Part shown: positions 56,095 to 64,000 of the stretch, piece after piece | Layout: each line of letters opens with the position of its first letter | How positions within the stretch are numbered: the stretch's first letter is position 1 | Notes under the pieces: model-generated | What the model was told of the DNA's origin: nothing | Databases searched by the model: none | Seen by the model: the letters and a program-made list of their open reading frames with translations, nothing else | DNA from: Roseateles saccharophilus | Lineage (GTDB): Bacteria; Pseudomonadota; Gammaproteobacteria; Burkholderiales; Burkholderiaceae_C | DNA length: 64,000 bases | NCBI RefSeq assembly: GCF_004342485.1 | Contig: NZ_SMBU01000012.1 | Location: 1 to 64,000, forward strand | Reading direction: 5' to 3' | Made by a program: the position numbers and the translations under genes

Positions 56095-56993
56095 GGCTTT
56101 CTGAGCGCCGGCACCGGCGGCACCGGGATGCGCGGGCCGACATAGCCCTTGACGACGCCGAAGCGGCCGCCATCCTCGCGCGCCCAGTCGGCCGCCCAGG
56201 CCTGCATCTCGGCCGGCTCGCGGCCGACGAAGTTCCACCACAGCAACGGCGGCTGGGCCCAGGGCTCGCCGCCGAGCAGCAGCAGGCGCGTGGCCGCCGC
56301 GCAGCGCAGCTCGACCGCCTCGCAACCCGCGCCGACGTAGAGCAGCGTGCCCGGCCTGACGGTCTCGACCGCATCGTGGCCGGCCGGGCTCACATCCACC
56401 TCGCCCTCGAGCAGCATGAAGCCGTGCTCGAAGCGGGCATCCAGCGCCAGCGTCGCGCAGGCCGGCCCGGTGGCCGCCAGGTCCACGCCCAGCAGCGGCG
56501 TGAAGCTGGGCACCGGCGAGCGCCGGCCGGCGAGTTCGCCGACCAGCACGGTCGCGTCCCAGCCCTCGCCCAGCGCGGCCCGCGGCAGGTCGGGGAAATG
56601 CTGGAAGCTCGGAGCCCTCTCGCGTTCGGCATCGGGCAGCGCGATCCACAGCTGCGCGAGGTGGATGCGGTCGGACAGCGACTCCTCGCTGTGCGAGATG
56701 CCGTGGCCGGCCGTCATCAGGTTGACCTCGCCGGCACGCAGCACCTGCTCCGAGCCCAGGCTGTCGCGGTGCCGGATCTCGCCTTCGATCATCCAGCTGA
56801 AGGTGGCCAGCCCCGTGTGCGGATGCGGGCCGACGTTCATGCGCTTGTCGCGCGGCAGCGTGGCCGGGCCGGCATGGTCGGCGAAGCACCAGGCGCCAAC
56901 CGTGCGGCGCCCCTTGTTCGGCAGCGAGCGCTGGATGGGCAGGCCGCCGACATCGCTGACGTGGCTCTCGATGCGCTCGACGAAGACGCTCAT
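56091..56993 (-). CDS. Pirin family protein
   Basis: This 300-residue bicupin has the pirin N-terminal motif (RDKRMNVGPHPHTGLATFSW, where the His residues bind the metal), GEVNLMTAGHGISHSEE and a C-terminal half ending in a conserved WWNFVGREPAEMQAW. Pirins bind iron and some act as quercetinases or redox sensors. It overlaps the FMN reductase gene upstream by 4 bases, suggesting a shared stress-related operon. Confidence 0.92.
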   Translation of the reverse strand: MSVFVERIESHVSDVGGLPIQRSLPNKGRRTVGAWCFADHAGPATLPRDKRMNVGPHPHTGLATFSWMIEGEIRHRDSLGSEQVLRAGEVNLMTAGHGISHSEESLSDRIHLAQLWIALPDAERERAPSFQHFPDLPRAALGEGWDATVLVGELAGRRSPVPSFTPLLGVDLAATGPACATLALDARFEHGFMLLEGEVDVSPAGHDAVETVRPGTLLYVGAGCEAVELRCAAATRLLLLGGEPWAQPPLLWWNFVGREPAEMQAWAADWAREDGGRFGVVKGYVGPRIPVPPVPALRKP

Positions 56994-57544
56994 GACGACC
57001 TCCTGCCGACAAAGCCGACAAAGCCCTGCACGAACTGGCCAAGTTGCTCGCGCACTCTGTCGTCGACGAGATGGCCGTCGGCATCGAAGACCGTGCCGGC
57101 CCGCGACACCATCAGCCGTCCGGCCATCCAGAAGTCGCAGCCGAAGGCCCGCAGCACCGACAGCAGCGCATCCTGCGACTGCACGGTGCCGAAACCGCCG
57201 GGCGTCGCGCCGACCAGGCCGGTGGGCTTGCCGCCGAACAGCTTCGTGCCCTCGCCGCTGGGGCGCGACAGCCAGTCAAGCCCGTTCTTCAGCACGCCGG
57301 GGATGCCGTTGTTGTACTCGGGCGTGCCGATCAGCAGCGCATCCGCCGCACGGATGGCCTCGCGCAGCGTGGTGACCGCCTCGGGGATGCCCTGGGCCTC
57401 GACGTCGCCGTCGTACAGCGGGATGCCATGCAGCGTGCGCAGCTCGATGCTGACTCCCGCGGGCGCCATGCCGGCGGCGGCACGCAGCAGGGCCGTGTTG
57501 TAGGAGGCGCGACGCAGCGCGCCGCTCAAGGCGATGATCTTCAT
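56990..57544 (-). CDS. NADPH-dependent FMN reductase (chromate/quinone reductase type)
   Basis: This 184-residue flavodoxin-like reductase has the FMN phosphate loop ALSGALRRASYNTALLRAA, the TPEYNNGIPGVLKNGLDWLS signature of the NAD(P)H:quinone/chromate reductase group and FGGKPTGLVGATPGGFG. It reduces quinones, azo compounds or chromate using NAD(P)H. ATG 57544 is preferred to the in-frame ATG at 57556. It is followed by pirin with an ATGA overlap. Confidence 0.92.
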   Translation of the reverse strand: MKIIALSGALRRASYNTALLRAAAGMAPAGVSIELRTLHGIPLYDGDVEAQGIPEAVTTLREAIRAADALLIGTPEYNNGIPGVLKNGLDWLSRPSGEGTKLFGGKPTGLVGATPGGFGTVQSQDALLSVLRAFGCDFWMAGRLMVSRAGTVFDADGHLVDDRVREQLGQFVQGFVGFVGRRSS

Positions 57545-57645
57545 GGAGCCCCTCATGGCAATGAGACGGCCATGATGCCAGGACGCATGGGCAACTTGCC
57601 CGTCATAGGATGACGGCCTGCCCGACTCGAAACAGCGATCCCACG

Positions 57646-57855
57646 ATGCAGCACCGCTTCACCCTGCCCGACATGAGCTGCGGCCATTGCGTCGCGGCCA
57701 TCACCGAGGCCCTGAAGACCGCCGACGCCCAGGCTGAGATCCAGGTCGACCGCGAGGCCAGGACGGCCGAGGTGGGCAGCGCCCTGCCCCGCGAGGCCCT
57801 GGCTGCGGCGCTGACCGAGGCCGGCTACCCGCCGGCCCCGGCAACGCCGGCCTGA
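57646..57855 (+). CDS. Heavy-metal-associated (CopZ-like) copper chaperone
   Basis: This 69-residue HMA-domain protein has the metal site DMSCGHCVAAITEAL and the usual beta-alpha-beta continuation (AEIQVDREARTAEVGSAL, LAAALTEAGYPP). It probably carries Cu(I). An upstream in-frame ATG at 57610 would add 12 residues, but ATG 57646 gives the normal domain start. No copper ATPase gene is adjacent. It ends 3 bases before the convergent molybdenum hydroxylase gene. Confidence 0.88.
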   Translation: MQHRFTLPDMSCGHCVAAITEALKTADAQAEIQVDREARTAEVGSALPREALAAALTEAGYPPAPATPA

Positions 57856-57858
57856 AGC

Positions 57859-60087
57859 TCAGGCGAAGCGGAAGGGCAGCTCGCGCTGGCGCTGGCCTGT
57901 CAGCCGGGCCACCGCATTGGCGAGTGCCGGCGCCAGCGCCGGCAGGCCCGGCTCGCCCATGCCCTTGGGCGGGTCGTTGCTGGGCACGATGCTGACGGTC
58001 ATCACCTTGGGCGCGTCCGGCATGCGCGGCATGGCCACGTCCTGGAAGTTGCCCTGCTCCACCACGCCGTCCTTGAACGTGATGCGGTGGGTCGGCATCG
58101 TCGTGCCCAGCGCCATGATGGCCGCGCCCTGCACCTGGGTCTCGACCGCGCGCGGGTTCACGCAGAGGTTGCAGTGCACGCCGGCATGCACCTCCTCCAG
58201 CACCGGCCGGCGGTCCTTGCCCTTGCCCTTCAGGCTGGCGACGACGACGTAGGCGACGACGGACTCGAAGCTCTCGTGCAGGGCCACACCCCAGGCCTGA
58301 CCGGCCTTGAGCTTGCGCTTGCCATAGCCACTCTTGTCGACGGCGGCCTGCAGGGCCTGGCGGTGGCGCTCGGCCTTGGCGTTGCCCTCCATCAGCTTCA
58401 TGCGATAGGCGACCGGGTCCTGCTGCGTCGCGAACGCGATCTCGTCCACCAGCGTCTCCATGACATAGGCCGTGTGCGTCGAGCCCACCGAGCGCCACCA
58501 CAGCACCGGCACGTTGACGTCGGGATGGTGGACGCTGAGGTTCATCGGCAGCTCGTAGGGCTCGCGCATGCCCTCGATGCTGGTGCCGTCCACGCCCTTC
58601 TGGTAGCCGAAGCCTTCCAGCGGCGAGCCCTTCAGGATGCTCTGGCTGACGATGCGGTGCTGCCAGCCGACGACCTTGCCGGCGGCGTCGAAGCCGATCT
58701 CGGCACGGTGCACGGTCATGGGCCGGTAGTAGCCGGCCTTCATGTCGTCCTCGCGGCTCCAGATCACCTTGACCGGCATGGGCTGGCCCGCCTGGGCGAG
58801 GGCCACGGCCACAGCCGCCGCCTCGCGCGGCCATTCGGTCGCGGGCGTCGCGCGGCGGCCGAAGCCGCCGCCGGCCATCAGCACGTGGATCTGCACCTGC
58901 TCGGGCTTCAGGCCCACGGCCTTGGCCAGGTTCATCGCGTCGATGCCGGGCATCTGGGACGCGTAGTAGAAATCGCAGCGGTCGGCCTTCAGGTCCACCG
59001 TGCAGGCCAGCGGCTCCATCTGGGCGTGGTTGAGGTAGGGGAAGACGAAGTCCGCGACGATCTTCTTCGGCGCCTTGCTCCAGGCGCTGGCGTCGGCTTG
59101 CAGCTCGGGCTTGGGTGCCGGCGTGCCGGGCGTCCTGGCCAGCGCCAGGTACTGGGCCGTCAGCGCCGCCGTGTCGGGCTTGGGCGTGCCGGCCAGGTCC
59201 CAGGCTATCTTCAGCGCATCGCGGCCCTTCTTGGCGGCCCAGTAGCCGCTGGCGACGACGGCCACGCCCTGGCCGCCGCGGTCCAGCGTCACCGGCAGCA
59301 CGGCCTTGACGCCCTTGACCTTCAGCGCCTCGCTGCTGTCGAGCTTCGCGACCTTGCCGTTGAAGACCGGCGGGCGCTGGATGACGGCCACCACCATGCC
59401 GGGCAGCTGCACGTCCATGCCATAGGCCTGGGTGCCGGTGCTCTTGGCCTTGGCCACGGTCAGCGTCGTCGGCTGGCCGATGCGCCTGAAGCTCTTCGGG
59501 TCCTTCAGCGTGACGGCCTCGGGCACCGGCAGCTTCATCGCCGCGTCGAAGAACTCACCATAGCCGGCACTCCTGCCGCCGCCGCTGATGACGCCGTTCT
59601 CGGCCTTCAGCGACGAAGCCGGCATGCCCCAGCTCTGGGCCGCGGCCGCGACCAGCATGGCCTTGGCACGCGCGCCGAGCTCGCGGTACTGCTGGTAGCT
59701 GTTCTTCACCGAGTTGGAGCCGCCGGTCAGGTGGATGCCGAACAGCGGGTCGACGTACTCGCCCTTCTGGTCGCCGAAGCCGGTGCGGACCTGGGACCAA
59801 TCGGCGTCCAGCTCCTCGGCGCAGATCATGGCCAAGCCGGTCTCGATGCCCTGGCCCATGTCCATGCGGTTGCACAGGATGGTGGTCGTGCCGTCTTTCG
59901 CGATGTTGACGAAGGCCAGCGGCTGCTCGGTCGGCCTGGAGCCGGGCCTGGCCTTGGCGTCCTGCGCCACGGCGATACCGGGAAGGAGCGCCAGGCCGAC
60001 GGCGCCGCCGACGGTGGTGGTGACGAAGGCGCGGCGGCTCAGGCCGCGACCGCTCACTATTTGATCGATGCGTTGCGGGTTCAGCAT
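57859..60087 (-). CDS. Molybdopterin-binding subunit of a xanthine dehydrogenase-family hydroxylase (IorB-like)
   Basis: This 742-residue protein carries a Tat signal at about 15-42 (SRRAFVTTTVGGAVGLALLP, then AVAQ), so the enzyme is exported folded. The body is the large subunit of the isoquinoline 1-oxidoreductase/membrane-bound aldehyde dehydrogenase group: NRMDMGQGIETGLAMICAEE, TGGSNSVKNSYQQYRELGA, VLMAGGGFGRRATPATEW, WWRSVGSTHTAYVMETLVDE and GEPGLPALAPALANAV (active-site Glu). It pairs with the 2Fe-2S subunit encoded 10 bases upstream. The substrate (aldehyde or N-heterocycle) cannot be decided. GAGGAGG lies just before the ATG. Confidence 0.9.
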   Translation of the reverse strand: MLNPQRIDQIVSGRGLSRRAFVTTTVGGAVGLALLPGIAVAQDAKARPGSRPTEQPLAFVNIAKDGTTTILCNRMDMGQGIETGLAMICAEELDADWSQVRTGFGDQKGEYVDPLFGIHLTGGSNSVKNSYQQYRELGARAKAMLVAAAAQSWGMPASSLKAENGVISGGGRSAGYGEFFDAAMKLPVPEAVTLKDPKSFRRIGQPTTLTVAKAKSTGTQAYGMDVQLPGMVVAVIQRPPVFNGKVAKLDSSEALKVKGVKAVLPVTLDRGGQGVAVVASGYWAAKKGRDALKIAWDLAGTPKPDTAALTAQYLALARTPGTPAPKPELQADASAWSKAPKKIVADFVFPYLNHAQMEPLACTVDLKADRCDFYYASQMPGIDAMNLAKAVGLKPEQVQIHVLMAGGGFGRRATPATEWPREAAAVAVALAQAGQPMPVKVIWSREDDMKAGYYRPMTVHRAEIGFDAAGKVVGWQHRIVSQSILKGSPLEGFGYQKGVDGTSIEGMREPYELPMNLSVHHPDVNVPVLWWRSVGSTHTAYVMETLVDEIAFATQQDPVAYRMKLMEGNAKAERHRQALQAAVDKSGYGKRKLKAGQAWGVALHESFESVVAYVVVASLKGKGKDRRPVLEEVHAGVHCNLCVNPRAVETQVQGAAIMALGTTMPTHRITFKDGVVEQGNFQDVAMPRMPDAPKVMTVSIVPSNDPPKGMGEPGLPALAPALANAVARLTGQRQRELPFRFA

Positions 60088-60097
60088 GACAGCCTCC

Positions 60098-60556
60098 TCA
60101 AGCGAGCTTGGCCGCGGCCGCGTGGATGGCGGCGCGGATGCGGGTGTAGGTGCCACAGCGGCAGAGGTTGCCGGCCATGGCCGCGTCGATCTGCGCGTCG
60201 GTGGGCTTTTTGTTGCCGCGCAGCAGGGCGACGGCGCTCATGACCTGGCCGCTCTGGCAGTAGCCGCACTGCGCCACGTCATGCTCGACCCAGGCGGCCT
60301 GCACGGCCTGGCCGACCTTGTCGCCGGCAAGGCCCTCGATGGTCGTGACCTGGGCGCCGGCCACGGCGGAGACCGGCATCATGCAGCTGCGCACCGGCGT
60401 GCCGGCCACATGCATCGTGCAGGCGCCGCACTGGGCCGCGCCGCAGCCGAACTTGGCGCCGGTCAGCTGCAGCTCCTCGCGCACCGCCCACAGCAGGGGC
60501 ATGTCGGGGTCGGCGTCCAGCGCGACGGCGCGACCATTGACGTTCAGGTTGATCAT
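60098..60556 (-). CDS. 2Fe-2S subunit of a xanthine dehydrogenase-family hydroxylase (IorA-like)
   Basis: This 152-residue small subunit has a plant-type 2Fe-2S motif (KFGCGAAQCGACTMHVAGTP, then SCMMP) and the second, helical cluster domain (QCGYCQSGQVMSAVALL, NLCRCGTYTRI). It passes electrons from the molybdenum subunit encoded downstream, probably to a cytochrome acceptor, as no FAD subunit gene is present. No signal peptide of its own is seen, so it likely travels with the Tat-targeted partner. Confidence 0.93.
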   Translation of the reverse strand: MINLNVNGRAVALDADPDMPLLWAVREELQLTGAKFGCGAAQCGACTMHVAGTPVRSCMMPVSAVAGAQVTTIEGLAGDKVGQAVQAAWVEHDVAQCGYCQSGQVMSAVALLRGNKKPTDAQIDAAMAGNLCRCGTYTRIRAAIHAAAAKLA

Positions 60557-60616
60557 GAGAGCCTCCTGGGGTGGAAGCCGGCGACTCTAGCCAGAAGCTC
60601 TATCCATGCAATTCAC

Positions 60617-62983
60617 TCAGGCTTTGGCGTACTTGGCCAGGGCCTGCAGCAGCGCGGCCAGGCTGAGCGGCTTGGTCAGATGGGCATCGCAGCCGGCCTG
60701 CAGGGACTGCTGCACGTCGGTGTCGAAGGCATTGGCCGTCAGCGCGACGATGGGCATGCGCGGCCGCCCTTCGGAGGACTCGATGGCCCGCCAGCGGCGC
60801 GTGGCCGCGAGCCCGTCCAGCACCGGCATCAGCATGTCCATCAGCACGAGGTCGAAGTCCTGGCTGCGCAGCGCGGCCAGGGCCTGCTCGCCGTCGCGCA
60901 CGCGTGTAATGCGGTGGCCCAGCGGCTGCAGCATGCCCTCGATGACGAGCACGTTGACGTCGTTGTCCTCGGCCAGCAGCAGCGCCAGCGGCCGGCCCGG
61001 CGCGACGCGCTCGGCGCGCGGCGGGGCCAGGTCGGCCTGCGGCGCGGGGGTATCGGGCAGGTCCAGCGTCACCTCGAAGCGGCTGCCCTCGCCCGGGCGG
61101 CTGCGCACGCCGACCTCGCCGCCCATCAGCCGCGCGAGGCTGCGCGTGATTGACAGGCCCAGGCCGGTGCCGCCGAACTCGCGTTCGATGCTGGCGTCGG
61201 CCTGCGCAAAGGGCTGGAAGATGCGCTCCAGCCGCTCGGGCGCGATGCCGATGCCGGTGTCCTTCACGCTCAGGGCGACCAGGCCGGCGGCATCGCGCGA
61301 CAGCTCCACCGTCACGCCGCCGGCCTTCGTGAACTTGATCGCGTTGCCGACGAGGTTGTTGACGATCTGCGCCACGCGCTGCGGGTCGCCCAGCACCCAG
61401 CCTGTGGCCTCGGGGCGCGCGAACAGGCGCAGCCACAGGCCCTGGCTCTGGGCGCGCTCGCGCAGCAGCTCGAGCTGCAGTTCGACCAGGTCGACGAGGT
61501 TGAAGGCGTGGGCGACCAGCTCGAGCCTACCGCTCTCGATGCGGGCGTTGTCCAGCAGGTCGTTGATCAACGCGAAGACCTGGCGGCCGGCGTGGCCCAG
61601 CACTTCGACGTAGTGGGCCTGGTCGGGCTTGAGCGGCGAGCGGGCCAGGATGTCGGAAAAGCCCAGCACGGCGTTCATCGGCGTGCGCATCTCATGGCTG
61701 ACCTGGGCCAGCAGCTCGGTCTTGGCGCGGCTGCGGGCCTCGGCGAGCTCGCGCTCGCGGGTCAGCTCGCGCTCCCGCGTCAGGGCCCGGCGGCGCTGCT
61801 CCAGCGCCGAGGCCAGCAGCACCAGGCACAGCGCATACAGCGCCGGCGCGACGGTGGCCAGCCAGCCGGCCCGCGTGGCGGCCCAGGCGACCAGCAGGAT
61901 CAGCGCCAGCGCGAGCACCGCCACGGGCGCCTGGCGCCTGAAGCCCAAAGGCAGCGCGGCGCAGGCCAGCAGCAGCGCGCCCAGGGCCCAGGCCGGCGCG
62001 CCGCGGTCGCGCAGCACGAGGCCGGGCTCGGCGCCCAGGGCCTCGAACACGGCGGCGTTCAGCGCCATGCCGCTGAGCCGGCCCTGGGGTGTCATGACCT
62101 CGTCCGCAAAAAAGGCGCTGCTGCCGACAAACACGCTGCGGCCGGCCAGTTGCCTGGCCAGCCCGGTATCGTCGACCTCGCCCAGGGCCGCCCGCATCAG
62201 GCGCTGCCAGGAAATGCGCGCCAGCTCGCCACCGTTCAGCGGCAGGCGCAGGCGCAGCCGGCCCTGTTCGTCCACCGGCCAGCGGCGCGCACCGGCGACC
62301 AGCTCGCCGGCCTCGACGCGCCAGCCGGTGGCGCCGTCGGCCCGCAGCCGCGCGGCCAGGGCCAGGCTGGGCAGGCCGCGGCCCCGCACCTGGTGCAGCA
62401 GGGGCAGCTGGCGCAGCAGGCCGTCGTCGTCCAGCGCGACCGAGATGAGGCCCAGGCTGCCGGGCAGGGTCAGGGCGTCCAGCAGCGGGTCGGACGGCGC
62501 CGTCAGCCCGGCCCAGGAAAGGCCGGCCGGCGCGGCGCCCACGCGCCGCAGCGCCGCCGCTTCGGGCGGCGTGGCCCCGGCCAGCTCGACGCCGGCGCGC
62601 TGCTGCGGCGCGAGGCCAGCCGCGGCCAGCACCGTCGGCAGGTTGCCGGCAAGGGCCTCGGCGAAGCGGGCGTCGCCCTCGCGCGGGCCGGCGAAGACGA
62701 TGTCGATGACGACGAGGCGGGCTCCGGCCTGGCGCAGATAGTCCAGCATCAGCGCATAGACCTCGCGCGAGTACGGCCACTCGCCCAGCGGCTCGCGCAG
62801 CGCTCGCAGCGAGGCGTCGTCGATGTCGACGATGACGCTGCCGGGCTCGGCGGCCGGCGCGGGCGCCGCGGCGCGCACGAGGGCGTCGCCCAAGACCCGG
62901 TCGACCCGCGGCTGCACGCCCAGCAGGCTCAGCAGAGCCCAGAGCACGAGCGCTCCGGGCAGGGCGAGCCCGGGCCAGCGCAT
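60617..62983 (-). CDS. Hybrid histidine kinase with extracytoplasmic CHASE2 domain
   Basis: This 788-residue sensor has an N-terminal membrane segment and a CHASE2 domain (about 45-310: SVIVDIDDASLRALREPLGE, ARLVVIDIVFAGPREGD, VFVGSSAFFADEVMTPQG). Three further membrane segments (about 335-400), a short coiled coil of ELTRERELAEARSR type, HisKA with His430 in QVSHEMRTPMNA, an HATPase (NLVGNAIKFT, DTGIGI, GGTGLGLSI) and a C-terminal receiver (LLLAEDNDVNVLVIEGML, VLMDMLMPVLDG) follow. It starts inside the stop of the FecR-type gene (TGATG), so the two are coupled. The signal is unknown. Confidence 0.9.
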   Translation of the reverse strand: MRWPGLALPGALVLWALLSLLGVQPRVDRVLGDALVRAAAPAPAAEPGSVIVDIDDASLRALREPLGEWPYSREVYALMLDYLRQAGARLVVIDIVFAGPREGDARFAEALAGNLPTVLAAAGLAPQQRAGVELAGATPPEAAALRRVGAAPAGLSWAGLTAPSDPLLDALTLPGSLGLISVALDDDGLLRQLPLLHQVRGRGLPSLALAARLRADGATGWRVEAGELVAGARRWPVDEQGRLRLRLPLNGGELARISWQRLMRAALGEVDDTGLARQLAGRSVFVGSSAFFADEVMTPQGRLSGMALNAAVFEALGAEPGLVLRDRGAPAWALGALLLACAALPLGFRRQAPVAVLALALILLVAWAATRAGWLATVAPALYALCLVLLASALEQRRRALTRERELTRERELAEARSRAKTELLAQVSHEMRTPMNAVLGFSDILARSPLKPDQAHYVEVLGHAGRQVFALINDLLDNARIESGRLELVAHAFNLVDLVELQLELLRERAQSQGLWLRLFARPEATGWVLGDPQRVAQIVNNLVGNAIKFTKAGGVTVELSRDAAGLVALSVKDTGIGIAPERLERIFQPFAQADASIEREFGGTGLGLSITRSLARLMGGEVGVRSRPGEGSRFEVTLDLPDTPAPQADLAPPRAERVAPGRPLALLLAEDNDVNVLVIEGMLQPLGHRITRVRDGEQALAALRSQDFDLVLMDMLMPVLDGLAATRRWRAIESSEGRPRMPIVALTANAFDTDVQQSLQAGCDAHLTKPLSLAALLQALAKYAKA

Positions 62984-64000
62984 CAGAGCAGCGGCACCAG
63001 CACGAGCGGCAGCAGCCAGAGCCAGCGCGGGTAGGGCTGCTCGATCATCTGCGTCTGCCCCCAGGGGCTGGCCGCACCCGCGGCGTTGAAGGCCCGCGCA
63101 CGCAGGAAGTACTTGCCGGGCGAAGGCTTGGGCATCACGAGCTCGGGCTTGTCGGTCGAGAAGCGCTGCACGTCGGCGCCGTCGAAGGCCTCGGTCTTCG
63201 CCCACTCCAGCTCGTAGCGCGCGACGCCCTCGTCCGCGCGCCAGCGCAGCCGGAGCTGGTCGCCGTCCACCCGCGGCTCGGCCGGCGGCGGCGCGGGCGG
63301 CGGCGGCTTGATCTCGAAGCGCTGCGGGTCGCCGAAGGGGCCGGCATGGCCGTTCGCCTCGACGGCGGCGATGCGCCAGTGGTAGAGGCCATCCGGCAAT
63401 TTCGCGTCGTAGCCCGCCGCGTCGATGGGCGGCTGCAGGGCCAGGTCCTTGAAGCCGGCATCGCGCGCGATCTGGAGGCGCACGCCGGGCGCTGCCGTGT
63501 TGCGGCTCCAGGCCAGGTTGATGCCGCCGCTGTAGCTGACGGCGCCGTCGGCCGGCGCCTGGATGAAGGGCGGCTCGGGGCGGGCCTGCAGATGGATCTC
63601 GGCATCCGCCGCGGCGCCTTCCTGGCCACGGACGTCGATGCCGCGCAGGCGCAGCGTGTAGTCGCCATCGGGCAGCTCGCGTGCCTCGGGCCAGGCGGCC
63701 ACGGGCTCGGTCACGCGCGCGTCCAGCAGCAGGCGTTCGAAGTCGCCCTTGGCGTAGAGCTGGGCGCGCCAGGCCACGGCGCCGGCCGGCGACGCTGTCC
63801 AGGCCAGGCGCAGCGGCAGGCGCTCGGCGGTGCGCGGCAGCGTGGTCAGGTCGGGCGCCGGCAGCAGCGGCGCGACGCTGCGCGCCGAGCCTTCGGCCAG
63901 CAGGCCCTGGCCGCTGGCGACATTGGGGCCGAGGCCGTCGGCATGCACCGCGCCACTCAGCACCTGCATGCGACTCTGCGCGCCGGCCGTCTGCACGCGG
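62983..64000 (-). CDS. FecR-domain/fibronectin-like exported protein (3' part)
   Basis: This is the C-terminal part of at least 338 residues; the 5' end lies beyond the window. The first part (MQVLSGAVHADGLGPNVASG, QGLLAEGSA) looks like the end of a FecR-like domain. Several Ig/FnIII-like repeats follow with recurring WR, YxLR and AxxG patterns (LPDGDYTLRLRGIDVRGQEG; LPDGLYHWRIAAVEANG; SPGKYFLRARAFNAAG). The chain ends in a hydrophobic stretch (WLWLLPLVLVPLL) that may anchor it in the membrane. FecR-like proteins next to CHASE2 sensors are a common pairing, suggesting a shared envelope-sensing role. Confidence 0.75.
   Translation of the reverse strand, partial: RVQTAGAQSRMQVLSGAVHADGLGPNVASGQGLLAEGSARSVAPLLPAPDLTTLPRTAERLPLRLAWTASPAGAVAWRAQLYAKGDFERLLLDARVTEPVAAWPEARELPDGDYTLRLRGIDVRGQEGAAADAEIHLQARPEPPFIQAPADGAVSYSGGINLAWSRNTAAPGVRLQIARDAGFKDLALQPPIDAAGYDAKLPDGLYHWRIAAVEANGHAGPFGDPQRFEIKPPPPAPPPAEPRVDGDQLRLRWRADEGVARYELEWAKTEAFDGADVQRFSTDKPELVMPKPSPGKYFLRARAFNAAGAASPWGQTQMIEQPYPRWLWLLPLVLVPLL

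Overview
The window is GC-rich (roughly 70% by eye) and tightly packed. Codon use favours G/C in third positions, ATGA/TGATG stop-start overlaps are common, and Fnr/Dnr-type boxes sit between operons. Gene content points to a facultatively anaerobic, nitrate-respiring betaproteobacterium, most likely Burkholderiales (Rubrivivax/Roseateles/Leptothrix-like). The evidence is narXL-narK-narGHJI, a quinol-type NO reductase with NsrR, a Dnr regulator, NnrU/NnrS proteins, class III ribonucleotide reductase, O2-independent ubiquinone synthesis (ubiTUV) and a DUF3079 protein. The genus is inference. No insertion sequence, phage or CRISPR array is visible.

Layout. 1-362: the end of an unidentified gene and a tRNA-Leu whose 3' end is mirrored across its terminator. 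417-3635: a lysine-degradation pair (saccharopine dehydrogenase-like enzyme and ALDH7) divergent from an Lrp/AsnC regulator. 3654-16864: mixed metabolic genes: nnrU, a papain-like/serine hydrolase fusion, SRPBCC protein, glyoxalase I, a two-component system behind a truncated intradiol dioxygenase, rlmJ, nemA, a beta-helix protein, a MOSC protein, a CPA2-like transporter and ybdK.

16910-49873 is an anaerobic-respiration island. It holds a NirD/NirL-like protein, moaA-nnrS-dnr, nrdD with a separately encoded glycyl-radical polypeptide and nrdG, ubiU-ubiV-ubiT behind a DUF2249 gene, and narK1-narK2-narK3-narGHJI-ppiC-carbonic anhydrase. These are followed by narXL, a six-gene nsrR-led cluster (nsrR, MIP18-like, membrane protein, nnrS, FmdE-like, DUF3079), and norB with a second DUF2249 gene. 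Six palindromes of the form TTGA-N6-TCAA mark the promoters of this island plus nemA; the nor promoter also carries an NsrR-type operator over the predicted start site. The apparent logic is that Dnr/Fnr switches on nitrate respiration, anaerobic dNTP and quinone synthesis, NarXL adds nitrate sensing, and NsrR controls NO removal. No nitrite or nitrous oxide reductase gene lies in the window.

49874-64000: signalling and general metabolism: a hybrid kinase with an ethylene-receptor-like membrane domain and its receiver protein, a frameshifted gamma-glutamylcyclotransferase-like gene, fructose-bisphosphate aldolase, an HTH-ATPase-DUF4325 protein, pirin, an FMN reductase, a copper-chaperone-like protein, a two-subunit molybdenum hydroxylase, a CHASE2 hybrid kinase and the 3' part of a FecR-type gene.

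Stretches longer than 300 bases without a well supported gene: only 12181-12488, covered by one doubtful ORF.
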